Of a stretch of 6,135 bases of DNA, positions 1 through 6,034 are shown piece after piece. Below the pieces are notes generated by a model. The model was not told the origin of the DNA, made no database searches, and was given only the letters and a program-made list of their open reading frames with translations. The DNA lies in NCBI GenBank assembly GCA_051891855.1, contig JBJFFP010000059.1, forward strand, positions 1-6,135, in the 5' to 3' direction. The translations under genes and the position numbers were made by a program. How positions within the stretch are numbered: the stretch's first letter is position 1; the number at the start of each line of letters is the position of its first letter. The DNA is from SFDP01 sp051891855 (lineage in GTDB: Bacteria > Bacillota > Clostridia > Lachnospirales > Lachnospiraceae).

Positions 1-3
1 TTT

Positions 4-76
4 CGGGATGTGGCTCAGGTGGTAGAGCGCTACTTTAGGGAAGTAGAGGCCGCAGGTTCAAGTCCTGTCATTCCGA
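4..76 (+). tRNA. tRNA-Pro with anticodon AGG
   Basis: A complete cloverleaf can be drawn by hand. The acceptor stem is 4-10 with 69-75 (one G-U pair), the D stem is 13-16 with 25-28, the anticodon stem is 30-34 with 42-46, and the T stem is 52-56 with 64-68 (one G-U pair) around the loop TTCAAGT. The seven-base anticodon loop TTAGGGA (35-41) places AGG at 37-39, so it reads proline codons. The C1-G72 pair, discriminator A73 and G37 are what bacterial prolyl-tRNA synthetase and TrmD normally expect. The CCA end is not encoded (A76 is followed by TTCA), so it must be added after transcription. An A at the wobble position is unusual in bacteria outside tRNA-Arg(ACG) and implies possible deamination to inosine. 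Any promoter lies outside the window. Confidence 0.95.
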
Positions 77-80
77 TTCA

Positions 81-129
81 AAACAAATAAGGCCTTCCGA
101 AAATTTCGGAAGGCCTTATTTGTTTTTTT
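81..129. terminator. Strong rho-independent terminator, probably bidirectional
   Basis: Positions 81-100 and 106-125 form a perfect 20-bp inverted repeat around a 5-nt loop, followed by a T run at 123-129 on the + strand. It starts four bases after the tRNA, so it ends the tRNA transcript. On the minus strand the stem end and following bases read ATTTGTTTTGAAT, which is T-rich enough to end the iron-uptake operon as well; that operon's last stop codon lies 32 bp away. No other terminator is visible between the two converging units. Confidence 0.93.
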
Positions 130-160
130 GCCGACTTCCGGTCTTATCTCCCCTTTCTGC

Positions 161-1225
161 CTAATTCAGCAGTGCCCCTTCCAAATCAGCCAGAATGGTA
201 TCCAGTGCCTGAATACCACCGGTAGAAGTATACCAAACATTAGCATGATCGATGAAATAAACAATTTTTCCATCCTTATATACATCCAGTTCCTTGATCA
301 GATCATTTTCAATTACTTCTCTTGCACCCATAACATCTTCACCGGATGCTCCTGTTGCCGTACTTCTATCCAAAACGAACATATACTCAGGATTCAAGGT
401 AATAATCGTTTCCCAGGAAGCCTCTTCGCCGTGAGTAGCCTTTTCCACCTCACCTACGGTTTCACCCAGATTATTGGCTCCCAGCTCACTGGCAATAATA
501 TTCAGCTGAGATTGAGTATCCATCAATCCCAATGCATTGCTGTTATACATGGAAAGAAGAACATCCTTTCCTTCAAGTACAGTCCTCAGTGCATCGATTC
601 TTTCCTGGAATCCTTCCATTTTAGCATCAATCTCACCTTCTTTTCCAAACATGGAAGCTATGATTTTGGCATTGTCTGCCGTACTCTGAACCACACCTTT
701 TTCATAATCCACTGACAGATACACAACCGGCGCAATGGCTGAAAGATCGTTGTAGACAGAAGAAAGTCTACCACCAATAAAGATAACATCCGGCTCACAG
801 GCTGCCACCTTCTCCAGGTCTGCTGTTTTTACGGTACCCAGGTTGACAATCTTACCTTCAGAATCATCAGGATTATAATCCGTGAGATATTCGATGGTTA
901 CAGCAGCACTACCTACAATTCTGTCACCCAGACCTAAAGAGTCAATGATATCCAACGCCGGCATATCCAAAATAGCAATCCTCTGGGGATCATAGGGAAC
1001 CTCTACTTCTACCGCTGTCCGTTCTCCGTTCAAAGCAGAAATGGTGATAGTAGAAGGCTTTTCTCCTTCTGCTGCCGTTTCCTGAGTATTCTGACTTTCG
1101 GCTGCAGTTTCTACGGTGCTGACCGTCTCCTCAGCTTGCGTGGCTCCGGTTTCGGTACTGCTGCCACAGGCAGTGAGGCCAAACAACAGCATAGTCGCCA
1201 TAGTTAATGCAATAAATTTTTTCAT
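161..1225 (-). CDS. yclQ: Ferric-siderophore-binding lipoprotein of an ABC importer (YclQ/CeuE/FatB type)
   Basis: This 354-residue protein is the extracellular substrate-binding component of the importer encoded just upstream. Residues 1-19 form a lipoprotein signal peptide (KK, hydrophobic core, LTAC), with C20 as the predicted lipidated cysteine. Residues 21-57 are a Ser/Thr/Glu-rich linker. A class III (helical-backbone) periplasmic-binding fold follows, with the family-typical segment IAILDMPALDIIDSLG at about 83-98 resembling the YclQ/CeuE DxGALDtxdaLG motif. H265, R287 and the WYTSTGG segment (331-337) correspond by remembered alignment to CeuE siderophore-contact regions. One expected arginine appears to be Gln240. 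The ATG at 1225 is preceded by AAGGAG at 8-nt spacing. The gene is last in the operon, 62 bp after the ATPase gene. The iron-catecholate substrate is inferred from the family; a related chelate remains possible. Confidence 0.93.
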   Translation of the reverse strand: MKKFIALTMATMLLFGLTACGSSTETGATQAEETVSTVETAAESQNTQETAAEGEKPSTITISALNGERTAVEVEVPYDPQRIAILDMPALDIIDSLGLGDRIVGSAAVTIEYLTDYNPDDSEGKIVNLGTVKTADLEKVAACEPDVIFIGGRLSSVYNDLSAIAPVVYLSVDYEKGVVQSTADNAKIIASMFGKEGEIDAKMEGFQERIDALRTVLEGKDVLLSMYNSNALGLMDTQSQLNIIASELGANNLGETVGEVEKATHGEEASWETIITLNPEYMFVLDRSTATGASGEDVMGAREVIENDLIKELDVYKDGKIVYFIDHANVWYTSTGGIQALDTILADLEGALLN

Positions 1226-1255
1226 GTTATTTACTCCTTTTCTTTTTTCTATGTA

Positions 1256-1284
1256 AATATCCGGTTGCTCCGAATAAATACCAA
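1256..1284 (-). promoter_or_regulatory. Possible weak internal promoter ahead of the binding-protein gene
   Basis: In the 62-bp gap between the ATPase and binding-protein genes, the minus strand has TTGGTA (1284-1279), a 17-nt spacer, and GATATT (1261-1256). Each hexamer matches four of six consensus bases. An internal promoter would help make the binding protein in excess over the membrane parts, as is common, but the match is weak and could be chance. Confidence 0.2.
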
Positions 1285-1287
1285 CTT

Positions 1288-2040
1288 TTAATAGTAAACA
1301 GAAAGTGGTTTTCCACCTACACGAATGATTTCAAAATCCACCTTGTAAATCTCGGAAAGGGTTTCCTTGTTGATTACCTCCTCCACCTTGTCAAACTTGG
1401 CGATTTTACCATCCACAAGTGCACAGATATAGTCTGAATAAAAGGCTGCATAGTTTATCTCATGCAGTACCAGAATCACCGTTTTTCCCAGCTCATCACA
1501 AAGCCGGCGAACGGTTCGCATCATATTGGAAGCGTGATAAATATCTAAATTATTAGTGGGTTCATCCAACAGCACATACTCCGTATCCTGGGCAATCACC
1601 ATGGCAATATAAGCTCTCTGCCTCTGTCCTCCGGAAAGCTCATCAATAAAGCAATCCTCAAATTCCTGCAGCTCCATATAGGCAATGGCCTTGTCGATCA
1701 TTCTCACATCTTCTGCGGTAAGTCTGCTTCCGGAATAGGGAAAGCGCCCAAAGGCCACCAACTCCCGCACCGTCAGCTTCATTTGAATATTGTTGTGCTG
1801 AGTCAATATGGCCAGCTTTTTTGCCAGCTCCTTACTATTCCATTTGGACAAATCCTTATCCTCAAAGCGGATAATCCCTGAATCCTTGGCGATAAGTCTT
1901 GAAATCATTCCCATAACCGTGGATTTTCCTGCTCCGTTAGGACCAATCAGGGATAATATTTTCCCCTTCGGTATTTCAAAGCTTACTGAATCCACTACCG
2001 TTTTTCCGTCATATTTTTTAATCAGATCGGTTACGTTCAT
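1288..2040 (-). CDS. yclP: Siderophore ABC importer ATP-binding protein (YclP/FepC type)
   Basis: This 250-residue cytoplasmic ATPase powers siderophore import through the two permeases encoded upstream. All nucleotide-binding motifs are present: Walker A GPNGAGKST at 33-41, Q-loop Gln81, signature LSGGQ at 135-139, Walker B VLLDE at 156-160, D-loop NNLD at 163-166, and switch His193. Nothing suggests inactivation. The segments SKELAKKLAIL (69-79) and ELVAFGRFPYS (93-103) are typical of the YclP branch of iron-siderophore ATPases, and the length is usual for the family. The ATG at 2040 lies three bases after the preceding permease stop. Its AGGAGG ribosome binding site sits inside the 3' end of that gene, pointing to translational coupling. 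Confidence 0.95.
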   Translation of the reverse strand: MNVTDLIKKYDGKTVVDSVSFEIPKGKILSLIGPNGAGKSTVMGMISRLIAKDSGIIRFEDKDLSKWNSKELAKKLAILTQHNNIQMKLTVRELVAFGRFPYSGSRLTAEDVRMIDKAIAYMELQEFEDCFIDELSGGQRQRAYIAMVIAQDTEYVLLDEPTNNLDIYHASNMMRTVRRLCDELGKTVILVLHEINYAAFYSDYICALVDGKIAKFDKVEEVINKETLSEIYKVDFEIIRVGGKPLSVYY

Positions 2041-2043
2041 TAA

Positions 2044-3096
2044 TTAAATTCCTCCTTTCTTAACAAGCAGAAGATAGAGGAAGTAGATGCCGCCGCCTAT
2101 GGTAATGAAGGTACTGACGGGCACTGCATAACTGAACACATGCTGAGAAATCAACTGTCCTGCAATAATGGCCAGCATTCCCATCAGTGCTGCTCCGATA
2201 ATCAGATGGCTGTGCTTATGGGTTTTTAGCAGCTGTCTGGCAAGATTGGCAATGATCAGTCCCAGGAAAGAAATAGGACCCACCATAGCTGTAGCTACTG
2301 CTATACACAGCACTACCCCCAGCATCAATCTTCGTACCGTCCTGTCATAGTCTACTCCCAGATTCACCGCCTGATCCTTTCCAAGGGTAATCACATCCAG
2401 AAGCTTTAAATCCTTCCACAAAAAAATCACCAATGCACCGATTAACAACAGGGAAAACAGGATTACCTCGGAATTTACATTATTAAAATCCGCCACCAGT
2501 GTGGCCAGTAAAGCATCGTATTCATTAGGATCCATAACACGAATCATGGTGGACTGTATACTTCCGAAAAAAGAAGAAAGTACTGTCCCGATCAACAAAA
2601 CATAGAGTACGTTGTTTCTTGTTTTCTTGAACATCCAGGAATAAACAAAGGTAGCCATAACTCCCATAACTACCAAATCCACTGCAAAGGCCAGGTTCGT
2701 ATTTGTGGCGATTATACTGCCGCTTCCCACCACGAATACCACCCCTGTATGTACCAAGGTGTACATGGAATTCATTCCCAGAAGGCAGGGGGTAACAATA
2801 CGATTATTGATAATGGACTGGAAAACAATAGAGGCTCCACCAATGGCAAAGGCTGCGATGAGCATCACCACCAGGGTAGGAATCCTTAAGGACAAAACAT
2901 AGCGAAACAGACGAGGATTATCCGGATAGCTGTTCACCATAAGGTATAATCCACATACCGCCAATACAATAACTGCCAGTAAAATGAGATTACGGACATT
3001 TGCCTTTTGTGCTGCTGTACGATAGGGCTTCACCCTCACTGCACTCTCTGCTTTGGTTTTATACAGAATTTCTTTGCTGATTATTCCACTATCCAC
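2044..3096 (-). CDS. yclO: Siderophore ABC importer permease, FecCD family, second subunit (YclO type)
   Basis: This 350-residue integral membrane protein would pair with the preceding permease to form the transport channel. A long charged N-terminal stretch (about 1-35) precedes the first membrane helix (about 37-54). Further hydrophobic segments include about 72-92, 115-130, 137-155, 163-180, 211-227, 256-271, 297-314 and 325-345. The conserved FecCD cytoplasmic coupling region VGPISFLGLIIANLAR is at 272-287, and SIINNRIVTPCLLG (94-107) is typical of the YclO subgroup. Translation starts at GTG (3096), not ATG. It is supported by AAAGGAGG nine bases upstream and overlaps the end of the first permease gene by 8 bp, which implies translational coupling. 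Length and motifs look intact. Confidence 0.94.
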   Translation of the reverse strand: MDSGIISKEILYKTKAESAVRVKPYRTAAQKANVRNLILLAVIVLAVCGLYLMVNSYPDNPRLFRYVLSLRIPTLVVMLIAAFAIGGASIVFQSIINNRIVTPCLLGMNSMYTLVHTGVVFVVGSGSIIATNTNLAFAVDLVVMGVMATFVYSWMFKKTRNNVLYVLLIGTVLSSFFGSIQSTMIRVMDPNEYDALLATLVADFNNVNSEVILFSLLLIGALVIFLWKDLKLLDVITLGKDQAVNLGVDYDRTVRRLMLGVVLCIAVATAMVGPISFLGLIIANLARQLLKTHKHSHLIIGAALMGMLAIIAGQLISQHVFSYAVPVSTFITIGGGIYFLYLLLVKKGGI

Positions 3097-4108
3097 AATA
3101 AGATTCCTCCTTTCTTTTTCTTAAACGAATAGCCTTTCTGCCGTGATTTAATTTGTAAATCAACATGGCAATAAATAATAGGCTTCCGAGAATACCTACA
3201 ATAAGTTCAATGGGTAGCTCATAGGGCAGGATGACTGTCCGTGCAATCATATCTGCAACCAAAACGAACAGAGCACCCAATAATGCCGTATCCACCAGGC
3301 TTCCCTTAATCTTGTCTCCTTTAAACATGGCAACAATATTCGGGATAATCAAACCGATGTAGGAAATCTGCCCTACCACCGTTACCACACTGGCCGTAAT
3401 CATGGCGGAAATCGTCAGCCCGGCAAATAACACCAGCTTGTAATTCACACCCAGATTTTCGGAAAAGTCTTTTCCCATTCCTACAATATTAAAATGGTTG
3501 GCAAAAATAAAAGCCAGAATCACCAGAGGCAAAGCCAGCCAGACCAGTTCATAGTTTCCTTTGATAATCAGGGCAAAGGAGCCTACAAAATAGGAGGAAA
3601 GCTGCTGGGTCACATCAAATTTATAAGCAATAAAATTAGTTATGCCACCCAGGACGTTACCGAACATAATCCCAATCAGGGGAACCATTACGGTGTTTTT
3701 AAACTGAATATGCTGGATAAACCAGACGAATATCCAGGTTCCCAAAACTGCCGCAATAAAAGCCAGAAGCACTCTTCCCCACAGTCCCATAGTAGGGATA
3801 AATACCAGAGACAGCAGTATGCCGAACTGGGCTGATTGAATAGTGGAACCTGTACTGGGAGAAACGAATTTGTTCATGCAAAGCTGCTGCATAATCAACC
3901 CTGCAACACTCATTCCCACACCGGTACAGAGTATAGCCAAAAGCCTGGGCAGTCTGGCCAGAAAAAAGACTTTTAATTCCATTCCCCCTGTTCCCGACAA
4001 CAGCGTCGTCAAATTAATATTAATTACACCGATAAAAAGAGAAAGTATAGATACAATAAGGAGTGCTACTCCAAGAATGATTGTGGATAAATTCCTTCTG
4101 ATAAAAAT
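3089..4108 (-). CDS. yclN: Siderophore ABC importer permease, FecCD family, first subunit (YclN type); probable ATT start
   Basis: This is the first gene of the importer operon and encodes one of two channel-forming permeases. From TTG at 4012 the protein has 307 residues and lacks a first membrane helix. The frame stays open upstream to a stop at 4138-4136 and encodes a clear helix (ILGVALLIVSILSLFIGVIN), as FecCD proteins have at the N-terminus. No ATG, GTG or TTG occurs there in frame. The best candidate is ATT at 4108-4106, nine bases after GGGAGG (4123-4118), giving 339 residues, a normal family length. Numbered from that start, conserved blocks include LARLPRLLAILCTGVGMSVA (50-69), AGLIMQQLCMNKFVSP (69-84), VGQISYIGLIIPNIVA (245-260) and ALLGALFVLVAD (275-286). 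The basic C-terminus overlaps the next gene by 8 bp. Family is certain; the exact start is inference. Confidence 0.9.
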   Translation of the reverse strand: MFIRRNLSTIILGVALLIVSILSLFIGVININLTTLLSGTGGMELKVFFLARLPRLLAILCTGVGMSVAGLIMQQLCMNKFVSPSTGSTIQSAQFGILLSLVFIPTMGLWGRVLLAFIAAVLGTWIFVWFIQHIQFKNTVMVPLIGIMFGNVLGGITNFIAYKFDVTQQLSSYFVGSFALIIKGNYELVWLALPLVILAFIFANHFNIVGMGKDFSENLGVNYKLVLFAGLTISAMITASVVTVVGQISYIGLIIPNIVAMFKGDKIKGSLVDTALLGALFVLVADMIARTVILPYELPIELIVGILGSLLFIAMLIYKLNHGRKAIRLRKRKEESYCG

Positions 4109-4117
4109 GGTACAATA

Positions 4118-4123
4118 CCTCCC
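4118..4123 (-). promoter_or_regulatory. Ribosome binding site that points to an ATT start
   Basis: GGGAGG on the minus strand at 4123-4118 lies nine bases before the in-frame ATT at 4108. The TTG at 4012 has only AT-rich ATTAATATTAAT before it and no Shine-Dalgarno-like sequence. Placement of this site is the main sequence argument for the longer first permease. Confidence 0.7.
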
Positions 4124-4136
4124 AAATAATTCGCTT

Positions 4137-4180
4137 TAACTTATTTAAGTTAGCTTTTTCTAACCAAATAGAATGCTAAC
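4137..4180 (-). promoter_or_regulatory. Repeat cluster, candidate operator of the siderophore operon
   Basis: On the minus strand, 44 bp of leader hold repeated GTTA(G/A) half-sites: GTTAGC (4180-4175), GTTAG (4164-4160), inverted CTAAC (4153-4149) and GTTAAAG (4140-4134). They create several symmetric arrangements: GTTAG-6-CTAAC, GTTAGC-20-GCTAAC, and a 16-bp site with TAACTTA and TAAGTTA arms (4152-4137). The cluster sits between the upstream terminator and the ribosome binding site of the first permease gene, where an iron-responsive operator would be expected. It does not match the classic Fur box. A DtxR-like or AraC-type regulator is conceivable. No convincing -35/-10 pair is visible here, although TTGGTT (4167-4162) and TAAGTT (4143-4138) are 18 bp apart. 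Confidence 0.45.
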
Positions 4181-4190
4181 ATAGTCCTGC

Positions 4191-4238
4191 ATAAAAAGCA
4201 AGAAGCTTAATCGAGAGTTTTTCTCAACTAAGCTTCTT
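4191..4238 (-). terminator. Rho-independent terminator of the thioesterase gene
   Basis: Read on the minus strand, a 10-bp stem (4238-4229 with 4209-4200, core AAGCTTCTT) closes over a 19-nt loop that contains a small GAG/CTC hairpin. The T run TTTTT follows at 4197-4193. It begins four bases past the thioesterase stop codon and separates that gene from the siderophore operon downstream, so the operon probably needs its own promoter. Confidence 0.85.
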
Positions 4239-4241
4239 CTG

Positions 4242-4628
4242 CTATTTCTTTTGATTAGTTTTTTCCATAAAGCGTTCATTATCAATGATAAAACGCTGAT
4301 GCTCCCCTTCTCCTATAGATCCGCAGGCATCATAAGCTTTTACTTTAAATTTCAGTCGTTTTCTTTCCACCTCTACCAGCTCACTTTCCAGAGTAATTTC
4401 CATTCCCACCGGAGTTGCCGCTGTATGGGATACGGCTATACTGGTTCCAACCGTTCCCTGGCCCTTTTCCAGATACTCCGCCACACTTTTATAGGCGGTA
4501 TTTTCCATCAGAGCAATCATCATTGGTGTGGCCAATACCGGAAGCTCTCCGCTTCCCAGCCGTATTGCCGTCATTTCCTCCGTAACAGTAAGTGTCTGCT
4601 TTCCCTTGATTCCCGCTTGTAATTCCAT
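4242..4628 (-). CDS. Hotdog-fold acyl-CoA thioesterase, FlK-like
   Basis: This 128-residue cytoplasmic protein has the single hotdog domain of the fluoroacetyl-CoA thioesterase (FlK) family, and probably hydrolyses a short acyl-CoA. T34, E42 and H68 match the spacing of the FlK catalytic residues T42, E50 and H76. The strongest local match is GTVGTSIAVSHTAATPVG (58-75), close to the FlK segment around its histidine. The segment carrying the Phe lid of FlK is shortened here to about GSGELPVLA (25-33), so fluoroacetyl specificity is unlikely and the true substrate is unknown. The ATG at 4628 follows AAGGAG. The gene has its own near-consensus promoter and terminator, so it is a one-gene unit. 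Similar small thioesterases are widespread in Clostridia with no assigned role. Fold and catalytic set are well supported; substrate is not. Confidence 0.88.
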   Translation of the reverse strand: MELQAGIKGKQTLTVTEEMTAIRLGSGELPVLATPMMIALMENTAYKSVAEYLEKGQGTVGTSIAVSHTAATPVGMEITLESELVEVERKRLKFKVKAYDACGSIGEGEHQRFIIDNERFMEKTNQKK

Positions 4629-4679
4629 AAATAAGCTCTCCTTTTTCCTTTATCGTCTATCTTCGTTCTTCTTTTATCC

Positions 4680-4708
4680 ATTATATCTCTGAATCGAAGG
4701 AATGACAA
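4680..4708 (-). promoter_or_regulatory. Sigma-A-type promoter of the thioesterase gene
   Basis: On the minus strand, TTGTCA (4708-4703), a 17-nt spacer and a perfect TATAAT (4685-4680) make a near-consensus housekeeping promoter. Transcription would begin near 4673, leaving a leader of about 45 nt before the ATG at 4628. Confidence 0.85.
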
Positions 4709-4710
4709 TT

Positions 4711-4726
4711 CCCGTTTGAAAATGGG
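4711..4726. repeat. Short inverted repeat between the divergent promoters
   Basis: CCCGTT and AATGGG (one G-T pair) form a 6-bp inverted repeat around TGAA. It lies directly upstream of the thioesterase -35 box and about 18 bp before the -35 box of the methyltransferase gene. It could be a protein-binding site, but it is short enough to be chance. Confidence 0.25.
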
Positions 4727-4743
4727 ATTTCTGCGTCTTTTCA

Positions 4744-4772
4744 TTGAATACACAAAGAGAAACTGTTAAAAT
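4744..4772 (+). promoter_or_regulatory. Sigma-A-type promoter of the RNA methyltransferase gene
   Basis: TTGAAT (4744-4749) and TAAAAT (4767-4772) are separated by exactly 17 nt. Transcription would start near 4779, about 50 nt before the ATG at 4829. The ribosome binding site AGAAAGGAAA (4814-4823) follows in this leader. Confidence 0.7.
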
Positions 4773-4828
4773 AAAAAACAGACTTTTCTTCATTGATTTA
4801 AGACTGCCTGTAAAGAAAGGAAATCATA

Positions 4829-6034
4829 ATGACTGAACATTTTTCAAAAACTCCCTCCCGCTGTCCCGTCAGCAAAAAATGCGGCGGCTGTCGGTACGTT
4901 GATCTGCCATATGAAAGACAGCTGAAGAAAAAACAACAACTGTTATCTTCTCTTTTATCCCCGTATGGAAAACTTGATCCCATTATCGGAATGGAAAATC
5001 CCGATTATTATCGCAATAAGGTGCATGCAGTTTTCGGACTGGACAATAAAAGACGTCCTACTGCCGGAATTTATCAGGAAAAAACCCATCACATTATTCC
5101 TGTGGAAAGCTGTTTTTTAGAGGACCAGAGGGCTTCTGCCATCATACAGACCATAAAACATCTGCTTCCTTCCTTTAAAATCAAGGTTTATGATGAGGAC
5201 AGCGGCTATGGACTGCTTAGGCATGTCCTGATCCGAACCGCACGGGAAACCGGGCAGATTATGGTAGTGCTGGTACTTTCGTCTCCCATTCTGCCCTCCA
5301 AAAACAATTTTGTCAAAGCTCTTCTTAAGGAGCATCCCGAAATCACTACCATTGTAATCAATGTAAATCAGAGAAGCACCAGTATGGTTTTAGGGGACAA
5401 GGAACAGGTAATTTATGGGAAGGGTTATATTGAGGATATTCTTTGTCAAAAAGTCTTCAAGCTCTCCCCCAAATCCTTTTATCAGGTAAATCCCGTACAG
5501 ACGAGGGTTCTTTATGAAACTGCAGTTTCCTTCGCCCGGCTTACCGGGAAAGAAACTATTTTGGATGCCTATTGCGGAATCGGCACTATCGGCATGCTTG
5601 CCGCCTCTCAGGCCAAGCAGGTGATTGGCGTGGAATTGAATCGAGAGGCAGTAAAGGATGCCGTATTCAATGCAAAGAAGAATGGAATAAAGAATATTGA
5701 CTTCTACCAAAAAGATGCAGGACAATTTATGCTTCAGCTGACTCAGCATCAAAAAAAGCCGGATGTGGTCTTTATGGATCCCCCAAGAGCCGGAAGTGAT
5801 GAGGCTTTTTTAACCGTTCTCACCACTTGTGCCCCCAAGAGAATCGTTTATATCTCCTGTAATCCCCAAACCCTTGCCAGGGACTTAAAGGTTTTGACCC
5901 GTAAAGGGTATCAGGTAAAAAAAATTCAGGGTGTAGATATGTTTCCTCATACGGAGCATGTAGAAACGGTTGTCTTGCTTTCCAAGGGCGAGGTCCATTC
6001 GAAAAAGATTCGGGGTGGGTTCTCTATTCTTTAA
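4829..6034 (+). CDS. rlmD: RNA m5U methyltransferase, RlmD/RlmCD/TrmA family (likely 23S rRNA)
   Basis: This 401-residue SAM-dependent enzyme methylates carbon 5 of a uridine, most likely in 23S rRNA. C12, C18, C21 (CX5CX2C) and C95 form a probable 4Fe-4S site as in RlmD. The usual N-terminal TRAM RNA-binding domain is absent, as in E. coli RlmC. The catalytic half has FYQVNP (217-222), SAM motif I DAYCGIGTIG (246-255), acidic E269, DPPRAG (317-322), nucleophile C344 in SCNP, and general base E379 in EHVET. All key residues are intact. ATG at 4829 is preceded by AAAGGAAA, with a plausible promoter further up; the gene is monocistronic within the window. The target, U1939 or U747, or both, cannot be told from sequence. 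The C-terminus ends abruptly after SKKIR, whereas many Lachnospiraceae homologues, as I recall them, continue for about 80 residues. Confidence 0.93.
   Translation: MTEHFSKTPSRCPVSKKCGGCRYVDLPYERQLKKKQQLLSSLLSPYGKLDPIIGMENPDYYRNKVHAVFGLDNKRRPTAGIYQEKTHHIIPVESCFLEDQRASAIIQTIKHLLPSFKIKVYDEDSGYGLLRHVLIRTARETGQIMVVLVLSSPILPSKNNFVKALLKEHPEITTIVINVNQRSTSMVLGDKEQVIYGKGYIEDILCQKVFKLSPKSFYQVNPVQTRVLYETAVSFARLTGKETILDAYCGIGTIGMLAASQAKQVIGVELNREAVKDAVFNAKKNGIKNIDFYQKDAGQFMLQLTQHQKKPDVVFMDPPRAGSDEAFLTVLTTCAPKRIVYISCNPQTLARDLKVLTRKGYQVKKIQGVDMFPHTEHVETVVLLSKGEVHSKKIRGGFSIL

Noticed and set aside
128..715. Open frame of 195 codons on the + strand
   Set aside because: It lies opposite the binding-protein gene, has no ribosome binding site or recognisable domain, and its translation has no family resemblance. 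The opposite frame is a clear lipoprotein.
4109..4200. Riboswitch or attenuator in the siderophore operon leader
   Set aside because: The repeats here are short and AT-rich with no terminator stem and T run in this leader; they fit protein-binding sites better than a structured RNA.
4251..4622. Open frame of 123 codons on the + strand
   Set aside because: It is the antisense shadow of the FlK-like thioesterase gene, which has a promoter, ribosome binding site, catalytic residues and terminator.
5390..5752. Open frame of 120 codons on the minus strand
   Set aside because: It is antisense to the catalytic domain of the methyltransferase and shows no domain or start signal.
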